The notes below the pieces were generated by a model. It did no database searches, was not told the DNA's origin, and saw nothing but the letters and a program-made list of their open reading frames with translations. DNA of 64,000 nucleotides, taken from an uncultured Christensenellaceae bacterium. Lineage in GTDB: Bacteria; Bacillota; Clostridia; Christensenellales; Borkfalkiaceae. The stretch spans positions 15,131 through 79,130 of the forward strand of contig CAJUOP010000009.1 of NCBI GenBank assembly GCA_910588465.1. Reading direction: 5' to 3'. The translations under genes and the position numbers were made by a program. Positions 53,292-60,673 of this stretch are shown here, one piece after another; positions within the stretch are counted from its first letter, which is position 1; every line of letters starts with the position of its first letter.

Positions 53292-54536
53292 TTATTCGTC
53301 CGCTTCGGGAGCAAGTACCTTCATGGCTCTGTAATAGTTGTCTTTCTTTGCCTTTTTCGAGGTAAGGAAGATATCCAGCAGCAGATACAGTCCGAAAACG
53401 CCTACCAGCCCGTAAAGGAGATAATTTGCATACTGTTCGGGTACGCCCGCGCGGTATATCACTTCTTCGCCTTTATCCATCTGCTTTACGAACGTGTTGG
53501 GGTCGGGAGCTTCCTCGTTTCCCTCGCCTTCGCCCTCGCCCTCGGGCGGGGTGGTCCCTTCGCCTTCGTTGCCTGCGGGGGGCGTCGTACCGTCCCCGTC
53601 TCCCGTGCCGTCGCCTTCGGGCGGCGTGGTGTCCTCGCCTTCCAAAGCTACGGTAAAGCGTACGGGCTCGTTTCCCTCGTCGCCCGTATCGGGAGGGTTG
53701 GGAACGTCGGGCGTTTCTTCCTCTCCGCCGGGACCGGGATCGGGACTGGGATCGGGATTCGGATCAGGGTTGGGGTCCGGGTCGGGCTCGCCGCTGCCGT
53801 CATCGGGAACGACGGGGGAGACGGAAAGTTTACCGCTCTTTACTTCGAGCTTGATATTTTCGCCGTTGCCTAAATCGAGATAATAATACGTGCCTGCGCC
53901 CTCGCCCGCTTTCGCAAGCGTGACGGCGGTTCTTTCGGTGTTTTCGCCGTCGAGAATTTCCGCCGCGTTCGAGAACAGATAAATCACGCGTTTTTCCGCG
54001 CCCGTCATCCGATTGTCCCAAATGCCGACGTAAGCCGCGGGAAGGGTAAAGCGTTCCTCCTCGGGCAAGCTTTCGTCGTCCGTCTTTTGCTGGGTCACGG
54101 TAGCTGTGCCGGGGTCGGTGGGGGTTTCTTCCGCCACTACGTCTTTAAAATAGGGGACGAAGCGCGCGCAGATCGTAAGCGCGATGATCGCCGTCGCCAA
54201 AATTTTCGTGATCGCGCGCAGGATATCGCCGATATAAAACCGATCCATGCCCAGCCAGCCGAACGGTGTGATCGCCAGCACGCCCGCAAAACCGGGGCTC
54301 TTCTTTTTGGCGCGTTTTACCGCTTCGAGCTCTCTGTCGGTTGCGTGATTCAACGCCGCCCGCATATAGCCCTGCTTCTTTTTTGGGATATATTTTTTGA
54401 GCGAGTTGTAGCAAGCCGTCGCCTTATCGGCGGTTTTTTCCGCGGCAGTCTTGCCGTTTTTTCCGTTCTTATCGTTTTTTGCGGACTTGTCGGCAGTCTT
54501 GTCGGCGGACTTTTTCTTAGCTTTCTCGTTTGCCAT
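53292..54536 (-). CDS. TM2-domain membrane protein with Pro/Gly-rich repeats
   Basis: 414 residues. Lys/Ala-rich N-terminus (about 1-70, coiled, SADKTADKSAK type repeats), then TM2 domain (ITPFGWLGMDRFYIGDILRA plus a second helix, about 90-130), an extracellular part with a small beta domain and low-complexity spacers (PDPNPDPNPDPSP; repeated GEGTTPPEG-like units, about 255-360), and a C-terminal helix (YLLYGLVGVFGLYLLLDIF) with a short basic tail. The spacers may extend from the wall. ATG 54536 after GGAGGATT. Function unknown. Confidence 0.78.
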   Translation of the reverse strand: MANEKAKKKSADKTADKSAKNDKNGKNGKTAAEKTADKATACYNSLKKYIPKKKQGYMRAALNHATDRELEAVKRAKKKSPGFAGVLAITPFGWLGMDRFYIGDILRAITKILATAIIALTICARFVPYFKDVVAEETPTDPGTATVTQQKTDDESLPEEERFTLPAAYVGIWDNRMTGAEKRVIYLFSNAAEILDGENTERTAVTLAKAGEGAGTYYYLDLGNGENIKLEVKSGKLSVSPVVPDDGSGEPDPDPNPDPNPDPSPDPGPGGEEETPDVPNPPDTGDEGNEPVRFTVALEGEDTTPPEGDGTGDGDGTTPPAGNEGEGTTPPEGEGEGEGNEEAPDPNTFVKQMDKGEEVIYRAGVPEQYANYLLYGLVGVFGLYLLLDIFLTSKKAKKDNYYRAMKVLAPEADE

Positions 54537-54578
54537 TTGTAATCCTCCGTCAGAAAATGATATTTTCCGATTTTCTAT

Positions 54579-54608
54579 ATTATAATAGAAAGATATGAAT
54601 TTCGTCAA
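54579..54608 (-). promoter_or_regulatory. Promoter of the TM2-protein gene
   Basis: Minus strand TTGACG (54608-54603), 18 bases, TATAAT (54584-54579). Confidence 0.75.
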
Positions 54609-54760
54609 GTATTTTTAAATATTTTATTTAAAATAGGCGGGTTTGCGGAAAAAACGGTCTTTTTCTACAAGATATAGGCGCTTTCCGCCCGATAATATCA
54701 ATTTGTGCCGAATTCGGCAAAAAATTCCCCGACAACGCGAGTTTGGCGGGCATGACTTTT

Positions 54761-54789
54761 TTGACTTTTTGTTCCGTCTGTATTATAAT
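54761..54789 (+). promoter_or_regulatory. Promoter of the cysteine desulfurase gene, leaderless
   Basis: TTGACT (54761-54766), 17 bases, TATAAT (54784-54789). The ATG follows six bases after the -10. Confidence 0.85.
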
Positions 54790-54795
54790 ATTCGT

Positions 54796-55893
54796 ATGGA
54801 AATATATTTGGACTATGCGGCGACGACTCCGCTGGACGAGGAAGTGTTGCAGGAAATGCTTCCGCTTTTAAAAGAGAACTTCGGGAACGCAGCTTCCCTG
54901 CACGGATACGGTCGGCGCGCTGCGTACGCCGTAGAGACCGCGCGCGAGCGCGTTGCCGAAACGGCGGGCGTAAAGCCCTCCGAGGTGTTTTTTACCTCTT
55001 GCGGAACGGAAGCGGACAACTGGGGCGTTCGGCTGTTGGGAGAGGGGAGCGTCTGCGTTTCGAATATCGAGCACGCGGCGGTGCTGTCGGCGGCGGAGCG
55101 GCGTGCGGGCGGCGTTTCGTACGCGGCGTGCAATCGGGAGGGCGCCGTTACGGCGGACGCCGTGGAACGAGCGCTGCTGCCCGATACGGGGCTGGTCGCG
55201 GTAATGGCGGTAAACAACGAGACGGGCTGTTTGCAGCCGCTTGCGGAAATTTCCGCGCTGTGTAAAAGGAAAGGGATCTTAATGTTTTCCGATTGCGTGC
55301 AGGCGGCTTCGGTGCTCGGTTTAAAGGAGATCTGCTCGGTATGCGACGCGATTTCCCTTTCGGCGCACAAGGTGTACGGACCCAAGGGCGCGGGCGCGCT
55401 GATCGTAAAAAACGGCACGTTAAAGCCGCTGATCGCGGGCGGAGAGCAGGAGCGCGGCTTGCGGGGCGGAACGGTGAACGCGGCGGCGGTCGCGGGCTTT
55501 GCGTTCGCGTTGGAACGCGCGCAGAAGGGGCGGGAGGAATACGCGCGGCACACCGCGCGCGTGCGCGACCTGTTCGAAAGCATCGTGCTTAGCGGACTCG
55601 GCGAGCGGGTGCGGGCGGACGGAGAGAACCGAGCCCCCAACATCAGCCACCTTACGTTTGCAAACGGCGGGATCGCGTTGCTGAGCAGGCTCGATCTGGC
55701 GGGGATCGCGGCTTCGGGCGGGGCGGCGTGTTCGGTGCACAGCGCGCGCCCGTCGCACGTGATGCTCGCCATGGGCAGAACGGAGGAGGAGGCTCGCGCG
55801 GGCGTGCGGTTTTCGTTCGGAAAGCATACCACGGAGGAGCAGGCGGAACGGGCTGCGCGGGCGGTAATTTCCTGCTGCGGCGCGAACGAATAA
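54796..55893 (+). CDS. Cysteine desulfurase (NifS/IscS family)
   Basis: 365-residue PLP enzyme mobilising sulfur from cysteine for Fe-S clusters or tRNA thiolation. MEIYLDYAATTPLDEEV is the classical start; HKVYGPKGAGAL carries the PLP lysine K192; SGGAACSVHS carries the catalytic Cys312 in a short loop, as in the NifS-type subgroup. No scaffold gene (iscU or nifU) or thiI is adjacent. No ribosome site precedes the ATG and the predicted transcript starts at it, so translation is probably leaderless. Confidence 0.92.
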   Translation: MEIYLDYAATTPLDEEVLQEMLPLLKENFGNAASLHGYGRRAAYAVETARERVAETAGVKPSEVFFTSCGTEADNWGVRLLGEGSVCVSNIEHAAVLSAAERRAGGVSYAACNREGAVTADAVERALLPDTGLVAVMAVNNETGCLQPLAEISALCKRKGILMFSDCVQAASVLGLKEICSVCDAISLSAHKVYGPKGAGALIVKNGTLKPLIAGGEQERGLRGGTVNAAAVAGFAFALERAQKGREEYARHTARVRDLFESIVLSGLGERVRADGENRAPNISHLTFANGGIALLSRLDLAGIAASGGAACSVHSARPSHVMLAMGRTEEEARAGVRFSFGKHTTEEQAERAARAVISCCGANE

Positions 55894-55975
55894 AAAATCG
55901 ACATTATTATATGAAATTTTTCCGTTGTCGTGTGCAATCGACAGCGGATTTTTCTTCTAAACGCAAAAATATCGG

Positions 55976-55984
55976 CATACATTA
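55976..55984 (+). promoter_or_regulatory. Possible sigma-E -10 element of spoIVFA
   Basis: CATACATTA fits the sigma-E -10 pattern and lies 52 bases before the gene; the -35 region is poor. spoIVF is a sigma-E operon in Bacillus. Confidence 0.3.
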
Positions 55985-56035
55985 CAGTAAGCTTGGCAAG
56001 AGAAAATCTTGCAATTAACTTTTAGAGGTGGATTT

Positions 56036-56776
56036 ATGAACGAAGAACTCGATTATGCCGAAATGCTTGAAATTCCCGTGGAAACGGTAACGGTAAAGCG
56101 GAAGGAGCGCAAAAAGCGCGCGAACGAGACGGAGCTTTCGGACCGTCTTGTGGAACAGGTGAACGACCGCATGGAAGAGGCGGAGGCGACCGACGATCCC
56201 GCGTATGCGGAAAGCACCATGATCGAACGGGATCCTACGGTGACCAAGCCCAAAAAGCACTGGACGAAATTCGTGCTGTGGGGAGAGTTCGCCGCCGTGT
56301 GCGCGCTGTGCCTTACCATCTTTCTCACCAACATCTTTTTGACGAACAGCGCCATCAACACATTCGTGCGCGGTCTGTTCCAGGGGAATGCGTCTACCGC
56401 AGACAACCGCGTGTACAGCGACTTTAAGCTTTCGCCCGTCGTAAGCGACAGCGTGGAAACGGAAATCGCCGTGTCCGAAACGGGTGTGCTGTCCTTTACT
56501 GCAAAATGCAGCGTGTACGCGCCCTGCGAGGGGACCGTGTCCGCGGTGAACGGCAATGCGGAAAGCGGTTATACCGTAGAGCTTCGCCATTCGGATACCT
56601 TTACCACGATTTTCAGCGGGCTGAACACCGTGTATCTGGCGGAGGGCGATAAGGCTTACAACAATCTTCCGCTCGGCTTTTCGCAGGGAGAAAGCCCCGT
56701 GCGCGTCATGTTCTATTCGGGCAGCGAGCTGTTAAACTGTTTCAGCGTGGGTGACAATACTCTTGCGTGGAGCTGA
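56036..56776 (+). CDS. spoIVFA: SpoIVFA-like membrane protein (degenerate M23 domain)
   Basis: 246 residues. Charged N-terminal cytosolic part (about 1-80), one membrane helix (FVLWGEFAAVCALCLTIFLT, about 83-105) and an extracytosolic C-terminal domain with an M23/LytM-like core (VYAPCEGTVSAVNGNAE..., SGYTVELRHSDTFTTIF) that lacks the catalytic His/Asp set. This is the architecture of SpoIVFA, the inhibitor/tether of SpoIVFB, and the SpoIVFB-like gene follows directly. ATG 56036 after AGAGGTG. Confidence 0.75.
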   Translation: MNEELDYAEMLEIPVETVTVKRKERKKRANETELSDRLVEQVNDRMEEAEATDDPAYAESTMIERDPTVTKPKKHWTKFVLWGEFAAVCALCLTIFLTNIFLTNSAINTFVRGLFQGNASTADNRVYSDFKLSPVVSDSVETEIAVSETGVLSFTAKCSVYAPCEGTVSAVNGNAESGYTVELRHSDTFTTIFSGLNTVYLAEGDKAYNNLPLGFSQGESPVRVMFYSGSELLNCFSVGDNTLAWS

Positions 56777-56783
56777 GAAAAAA

Positions 56784-57605
56784 TTGAAGCTGCGGATGCA
56801 TCCGCTGTTTCTGTTCGTAGGAGTGCTGTCCGCGTTTACCGGGCAGCTCTTCCTTTTTTTGGGCGGCTGTCTTGCCGCGTTGCAGCACGAATGCGCGCAC
56901 GCGTTCGCGGCGCGGCGGTACGGCTTTACGCTCGATAAGATTGTGCTGATGCCGTACGGAGCGGTGATTTCGGGCGATATCTCGGGACTTACCCGCAGAC
57001 AGGAGTTTTGGGTGTGTCTGGCGGGACCGCTCGCAAACGGCGCGACCGCCGTATTTTTCGTTGCGCTGTGGTGGCTTTATCCCGAAACCTATCCGTTTAC
57101 GGACGCCGCCATGTACGTTTCGCTCTCGCTTTTTCTCGTCAATCTTCTGCCCGCCTATCCGCTCGACGGCGGAAGAATGCTGCACCTCGTTCTGCGCCCG
57201 TTGGGAGAGAAAAAGGCAAAGCGGATCTGCGCCGCCGTCACCCTTGTGATCGCGGCAGGCGTGCTCGGCTATTTTATTTACAGCTGTTTTCATAAGCCCG
57301 CGTTCACCGCGCTCTGCTTTGCCGTGCTGCTGGCGGCGGGGGCGTTCGGCGGCGGCTCTTACAAAAGGCTGCGGTTTTCGCACGCCAAAAGCTTTGCGCG
57401 CGGGGTGGAGGAGCGGCGGGTCGCCCTGTCGGCGGACTGTTCTCTGCAAAGCGCCGTTCGGTTTCTTTCGCCCGACCGCTATCTTATTTTCGTGTTGTAC
57501 GAGAACGAAGAGTATTGCGGGGAGCTGTCGGAGGGGGAGTTTCTTTCCGCGCTGGAACAGGGCGACGGCAGCCGGCTTTTAAAAGATTGCCTTCCGCAGT
57601 TTTAA
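56784..57605 (+). CDS. spoIVFB: SpoIVFB-like site-2 metalloprotease
   Basis: About 273 residues, intramembrane zinc protease of the M50B family that in Bacillus cleaves pro-sigma-K. Zinc motif HECAH at 35-39, third ligand in LLPAYPLDGGRML, about four to six membrane helices, and a C-terminal cytosolic CBS-like or regulatory end. Start uncertain: TTG at 56784, after GGAG, fits the MHPLF family N-terminus; a GTG at 56751 overlapping spoIVFA is the alternative. Followed by RNase G, rplU and rpmA as in other Firmicutes. Confidence 0.85.
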   Translation: MKLRMHPLFLFVGVLSAFTGQLFLFLGGCLAALQHECAHAFAARRYGFTLDKIVLMPYGAVISGDISGLTRRQEFWVCLAGPLANGATAVFFVALWWLYPETYPFTDAAMYVSLSLFLVNLLPAYPLDGGRMLHLVLRPLGEKKAKRICAAVTLVIAAGVLGYFIYSCFHKPAFTALCFAVLLAAGAFGGGSYKRLRFSHAKSFARGVEERRVALSADCSLQSAVRFLSPDRYLIFVLYENEEYCGELSEGEFLSALEQGDGSRLLKDCLPQF

Positions 57606-57630
57606 TCGGCAATTACTTTTCAAAAAGGGC

Positions 57631-57659
57631 TTGAATCGGGCGGAAAAGTATGCTATAAT
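57631..57659 (+). promoter_or_regulatory. Promoter of the RNase G gene
   Basis: TTGAAT (57631-57636), 17 bases, TATAAT (57654-57659) with an extended TATGC. Confidence 0.82.
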
Positions 57660-57690
57660 GTTTGTTGAAAGGGTTCACAAAGGACGTAAT

Positions 57691-59184
57691 ATGAAAAAAG
57701 AATTGTTCTTCGCGCGTTTTTGCGGAGAGAGGTTCGCCGCCTGTACGGAGGACGGCGTGCTCATGGACGTAGGCGTGGAAAGCGAAGCGGACGGCGAGCT
57801 GCTCGGCAATATTTATAAGGGAAAAGTTGCAAACGTTTTAACGGGAATGCAGGCGGCGTTCGTTGCCTGCGGGCTGGAAAAAAACTGTTATCTGCCCTTG
57901 GGCGAGGGAGCGTCCTGCTTTTCCTCGTACGACGGCGAGGGGAATATCGCCGAGCGGGAATTAAAGGAGGGGGACGAAATCCTCGTTCAAATCGTAAAGC
58001 TTCCCCGCGGAGGCAAGGGTGCAAAGGTCACGCGGGCGCTTTCGTTCGTGGGAAAGAATTTGATCTATCTGCCCGAAACGGATTTTTTGGGGATATCCCG
58101 CAAGATCACGGACGAAGCCGTGCGCGAAGAGCTCTTAAAGGAAACGGACAGGCTGAGGAAGGGCGGCGAGGGATTTATCGTGCGGACCTCCGCGGAAAAG
58201 GCGGAGAAAAAACAGCGGAAGGCGGAAGCCGATTATTTAAAAAAGCTGTACGCCACCGTTATGGAAAAAGCGAAAAACGCGCCCGTAGGCGCGGTGGTCT
58301 TTCGCGAGTGCTCGCTGCCCGTGCAGATCATGCGCGACAGCTGGGGAGACGGGCTGCATAAAATTTACGTGGACGACAAGGAGACGTACGAAACGGTGCT
58401 GTCCCTTGCCAGATTCCGCCGCGATATCGGCGAAAAAAAGATCGTGCTTTACGGGGAAGCGCGGGGGATGCTCTCCCGCTACGGGATATTAGAGCAGATG
58501 TATCAGCTTGCGGAAACGACGATCGCTTTGAAAAACGGGGGGAACCTCGTGATCGACCGAACGGAAGCCATGACGGTGATCGACGTAAACACGGGCAAAT
58601 TTACGGGCGAAACGGATTTGGAGAGCACCGCTTACGAAACAAATCTGTGCGCCGCACGGGAAATCGCGCGGCTTGCACGGGTGCGGAACGTGGGCGGACT
58701 GATCGCCGTGGACTTTGTGGATATGGCGGAGGAAGCGCATCGGGAAGCGGTGAACGAGGAGCTGGCGGGCGCGCTCGAAGCGGACAGGACGAAGTGCCGC
58801 GTTTATCCCATGAACGAGCTTTGCGTCACGCTGTTCACGCGCAAGCGCACCAAGAACGATTTGCTGTCGTTTTTGTTAAAGCCGTGCCCGCACTGCACGC
58901 GGCAGGGCTACGTGTTTTCCGATTTGTTTATGGTAATGCGTATTCGGGAGCAGCTTCTCGATCTGTTTGCGGACGGCTACCGTTCCGCGATCGTCGAATT
59001 AAACCGCGGACTGATGGAAAAGATACTTTCCGAACGGTATCTGGAAGAGGACGTGCGCGGCGCGTTTGTAGGCAAGCGGGTGTATATGATCCCGCATTCC
59101 GCCTGGCACGAGGAAAAGTTTACCGCCCGCGGAGACAATTCGGGCGTGTTGAGTCTGCCCGATAAGGCGCAGATACTGTATTAG
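57691..59184 (+). CDS. rng: Ribonuclease E/G family protein
   Basis: 497 residues. S1 domain near 35-120 (GNIYKGKVANVLTGMQAAFV), RNase H-like and catalytic DNase I-like region with VIDVNTGKFTG and IAVDFVDMAEE (metal Asp pair) and the zinc-link CPHCTRQG near 405. It lacks the long C-terminal scaffold of enteric RNase E, so it is RNase G-like. ATG 57691 after AAAGGACG. Substrates are 5'-monophosphorylated rRNA precursors and mRNAs in relatives. Confidence 0.93.
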   Translation: MKKELFFARFCGERFAACTEDGVLMDVGVESEADGELLGNIYKGKVANVLTGMQAAFVACGLEKNCYLPLGEGASCFSSYDGEGNIAERELKEGDEILVQIVKLPRGGKGAKVTRALSFVGKNLIYLPETDFLGISRKITDEAVREELLKETDRLRKGGEGFIVRTSAEKAEKKQRKAEADYLKKLYATVMEKAKNAPVGAVVFRECSLPVQIMRDSWGDGLHKIYVDDKETYETVLSLARFRRDIGEKKIVLYGEARGMLSRYGILEQMYQLAETTIALKNGGNLVIDRTEAMTVIDVNTGKFTGETDLESTAYETNLCAAREIARLARVRNVGGLIAVDFVDMAEEAHREAVNEELAGALEADRTKCRVYPMNELCVTLFTRKRTKNDLLSFLLKPCPHCTRQGYVFSDLFMVMRIREQLLDLFADGYRSAIVELNRGLMEKILSERYLEEDVRGAFVGKRVYMIPHSAWHEEKFTARGDNSGVLSLPDKAQILY

Positions 59185-59233
59185 TAGGTTTGGTCCGTCA
59201 GTCGAGTTTCGTTATTCCGAGGGGCAGATCAGA

Positions 59234-59268
59234 AAAAGACCCGCAGTTTCAACGGTGAAACTGCGGGT
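59234..59268 (-). terminator. Terminator of the helical protein gene, also facing rng
   Basis: ACCCGCAGTTTCA (59239-59251) pairs perfectly with TGAAACTGCGGGT (59256-59268); on the minus strand CTTTTTCT follows. Confidence 0.88.
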
Positions 59269-59278
59269 ATCGATTTAT

Positions 59279-59722
59279 TTACGCAATTAAGCTCTTCCAG
59301 GTCTTTTCGAATTTTTCTTCCGATTGCAATAACTCTTCCGCAAGCTGTTTAATTTCCTCGTCGGCATAGTCTTTGCTCATCGAAGAGAGCGAGTTTTTTA
59401 ACGCGGTAATGCCCATCACCGTGCCCTGCACCATCATTTCGGCAATGTGGGCGCGCGAGTTGTCTCCCAACGTGCTCATTTTAATGCTGCTCCACATCAT
59501 CGCCTTTTTAATGGGCGAGGGGTTTTTCAGCTCGATATCCTTATCCTTGGCAAGGATCGCCGCCTTGCCTCCGATCTTTTCATATTCCTCGTGCTGCTTC
59601 ATCAGCTCTTCTCTTACGTCGGTATCCTCCGCTTCGGGCAGAATGTCCGAAATCGACTGTAACGCCAACTGGCAGTTGCGGTGCACTTCGGCAAGTACTT
59701 CTTCGCTTTTTTTCAGTTCCAT
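59279..59722 (-). CDS. Helical cytosolic protein, ferritin-like fold suspected
   Basis: 147 residues, almost wholly helical, four long amphipathic helices, no signal peptide and no clear di-iron EXXH pair. Size and helix spacing recall the DUF2383/PA2169-like ferritin-like families, but I do not recognise the sequence. It interrupts the rng-rplU order on the opposite strand. ATG 59722 after AGGAGGAT. Function unknown. Confidence 0.65.
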   Translation of the reverse strand: MELKKSEEVLAEVHRNCQLALQSISDILPEAEDTDVREELMKQHEEYEKIGGKAAILAKDKDIELKNPSPIKKAMMWSSIKMSTLGDNSRAHIAEMMVQGTVMGITALKNSLSSMSKDYADEEIKQLAEELLQSEEKFEKTWKSLIA

Positions 59723-59786
59723 AAAATCCTCCTGCTTTCAGTTTGCGAAAAAATATCCGAATTATGCAAAATGCGGGCAAAACCGC

Positions 59787-59815
59787 TTGACTTTTTTTCC
59801 GCGTTATGCTAAATT
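59787..59815 (+). promoter_or_regulatory. Promoter of rplU-rpmA
   Basis: TTGACT (59787-59792), 17 bases, TAAATT (59810-59815) with an extended TATGC. Confidence 0.65.
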
Positions 59816-59821
59816 AAACTT

Positions 59822-59897
59822 CGAGCCGCTAAGGACGGGCACTCAAGCGCTGAAAAATTCAGCCGCCTAAGCAACTTGCGAGACTGGGAAGAGGAGG
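59822..59897 (+). ncRNA. Candidate L21 leader (ribosomal-protein autoregulation)
   Basis: About 80 bases of untranslated leader with a GCTGAA/TTCAGC hairpin and downstream GCC-rich paired segments. Many Firmicutes have an L21-binding leader at this place; I could not verify the conserved core by eye. Confidence 0.35.
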
Positions 59898-59906
59898 TAA
59901 ATGCAA

Positions 59907-60212
59907 ATGTACGCAATCATCGAAAACGGCGGAAAACAGTACAAGGTTTCGGAAGGCGACGTAGTAAGGGTGGAAAAGCTCCCCGCGCAGGTGGGCGAGG
60001 AAGTAACCTTTCACGTGGTCATGGTATCGGACGGTACGAACGTGAAAGTCGGCAAAGAGGTGGAGAGTGCAAAAGTGACCGCGAAAGTGGAAGCGCAGGA
60101 TAAGTTTCGTAAAATTATCGTCTTTAAGTACAAGGCGAAAAAGAACGAGCGCAAGAAGCAGGGTCACCGTCAGCCGTTCACCGCGGTGAAGATCGAAAAA
60201 ATCGTTCTTTAA
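59907..60212 (+). CDS. rplU: 50S ribosomal protein L21
   Basis: 101 residues, canonical: MYAIIENGGKQYKVSEGDVV start, KKITVFRYK-like IIVFKYKAKKN and KKQGHRQPFTAVKIEKI end. Two in-frame ATGs exist (59901, 59907); the second is nine bases after AGGAGG and yields the family N-terminus. Primary 23S rRNA binding protein. rpmA follows with 42 bases between, with no gene for the Prp protease between them. Confidence 0.97.
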   Translation: MYAIIENGGKQYKVSEGDVVRVEKLPAQVGEEVTFHVVMVSDGTNVKVGKEVESAKVTAKVEAQDKFRKIIVFKYKAKKNERKKQGHRQPFTAVKIEKIVL

Positions 60213-60254
60213 GGCAGGGGCGGAAGCCCGAAATTAATTAAGGAGATAATAATT

Positions 60255-60521
60255 ATGATTTTTCTGAAATTATTCGCTCATAAAAAGGGTACCGGCTCCT
60301 CCCACAACGGACGCGACAGCGAGGCGAAGCGCCTCGGCGTAAAACGTCAGGACGGACAGGAAGTACTCGCGGGGAGCATTATCGTCCGCCAGAGAGGGAC
60401 GAAGATCCACCCCGGCAACAACGTAGGCATCGGCGGAGACGACACGCTGTTTGCCTTAAAGGACGGAGTTGTAAAATTCGAGCGCAAAGGCAGAGACAAG
60501 AAACAAGTCAGCGTTTATTAA
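60255..60521 (+). CDS. rpmA: 50S ribosomal protein L27 with cleavable N-terminal extension
   Basis: 88 residues. Core KKGTGSSHNGRDSEAKRLG and GGDDTLFALKDGVVKFERKG are canonical. The N-terminus MIFLKLF precedes AHKKG, the Firmicute extension normally removed by the Prp (YsxB) protease at the FF/A-like junction (here LF/A). Mature L27 reaches the peptidyl transferase centre. AAGGAGA precedes ATG 60255. Confidence 0.97.
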   Translation: MIFLKLFAHKKGTGSSHNGRDSEAKRLGVKRQDGQEVLAGSIIVRQRGTKIHPGNNVGIGGDDTLFALKDGVVKFERKGRDKKQVSVY

Positions 60522-60532
60522 GAATGAAAAAT

Positions 60533-60566
60533 AAAATCGGTCGACCGAACGGTCGACCGATTTTTT
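60533..60566 (+). terminator. Intrinsic terminator after rpmA
   Basis: AATCGGTCGACCG (60535-60547), loop AA, CGGTCGACCGATT (60550-60562), then T4. Confidence 0.93.
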
Positions 60567-60584
60567 ATTGTACGGACTGCGTTC

Positions 60585-60618
60585 GAGGGATTCTTCGGCA
60601 TTGCCTCGGAATGACAAC
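60585..60618. repeat. Dispersed repeat (copy 10)
   Basis: GAGGGATTCTTCGGCATTGC then CTCGGAATGACAA, single arm. Confidence 0.7.
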
Positions 60619-60673
60619 TATTTTGCACTTACATTCGTATTAAGAGAGTATTTGCGGGAACGAGGGAAAAATG

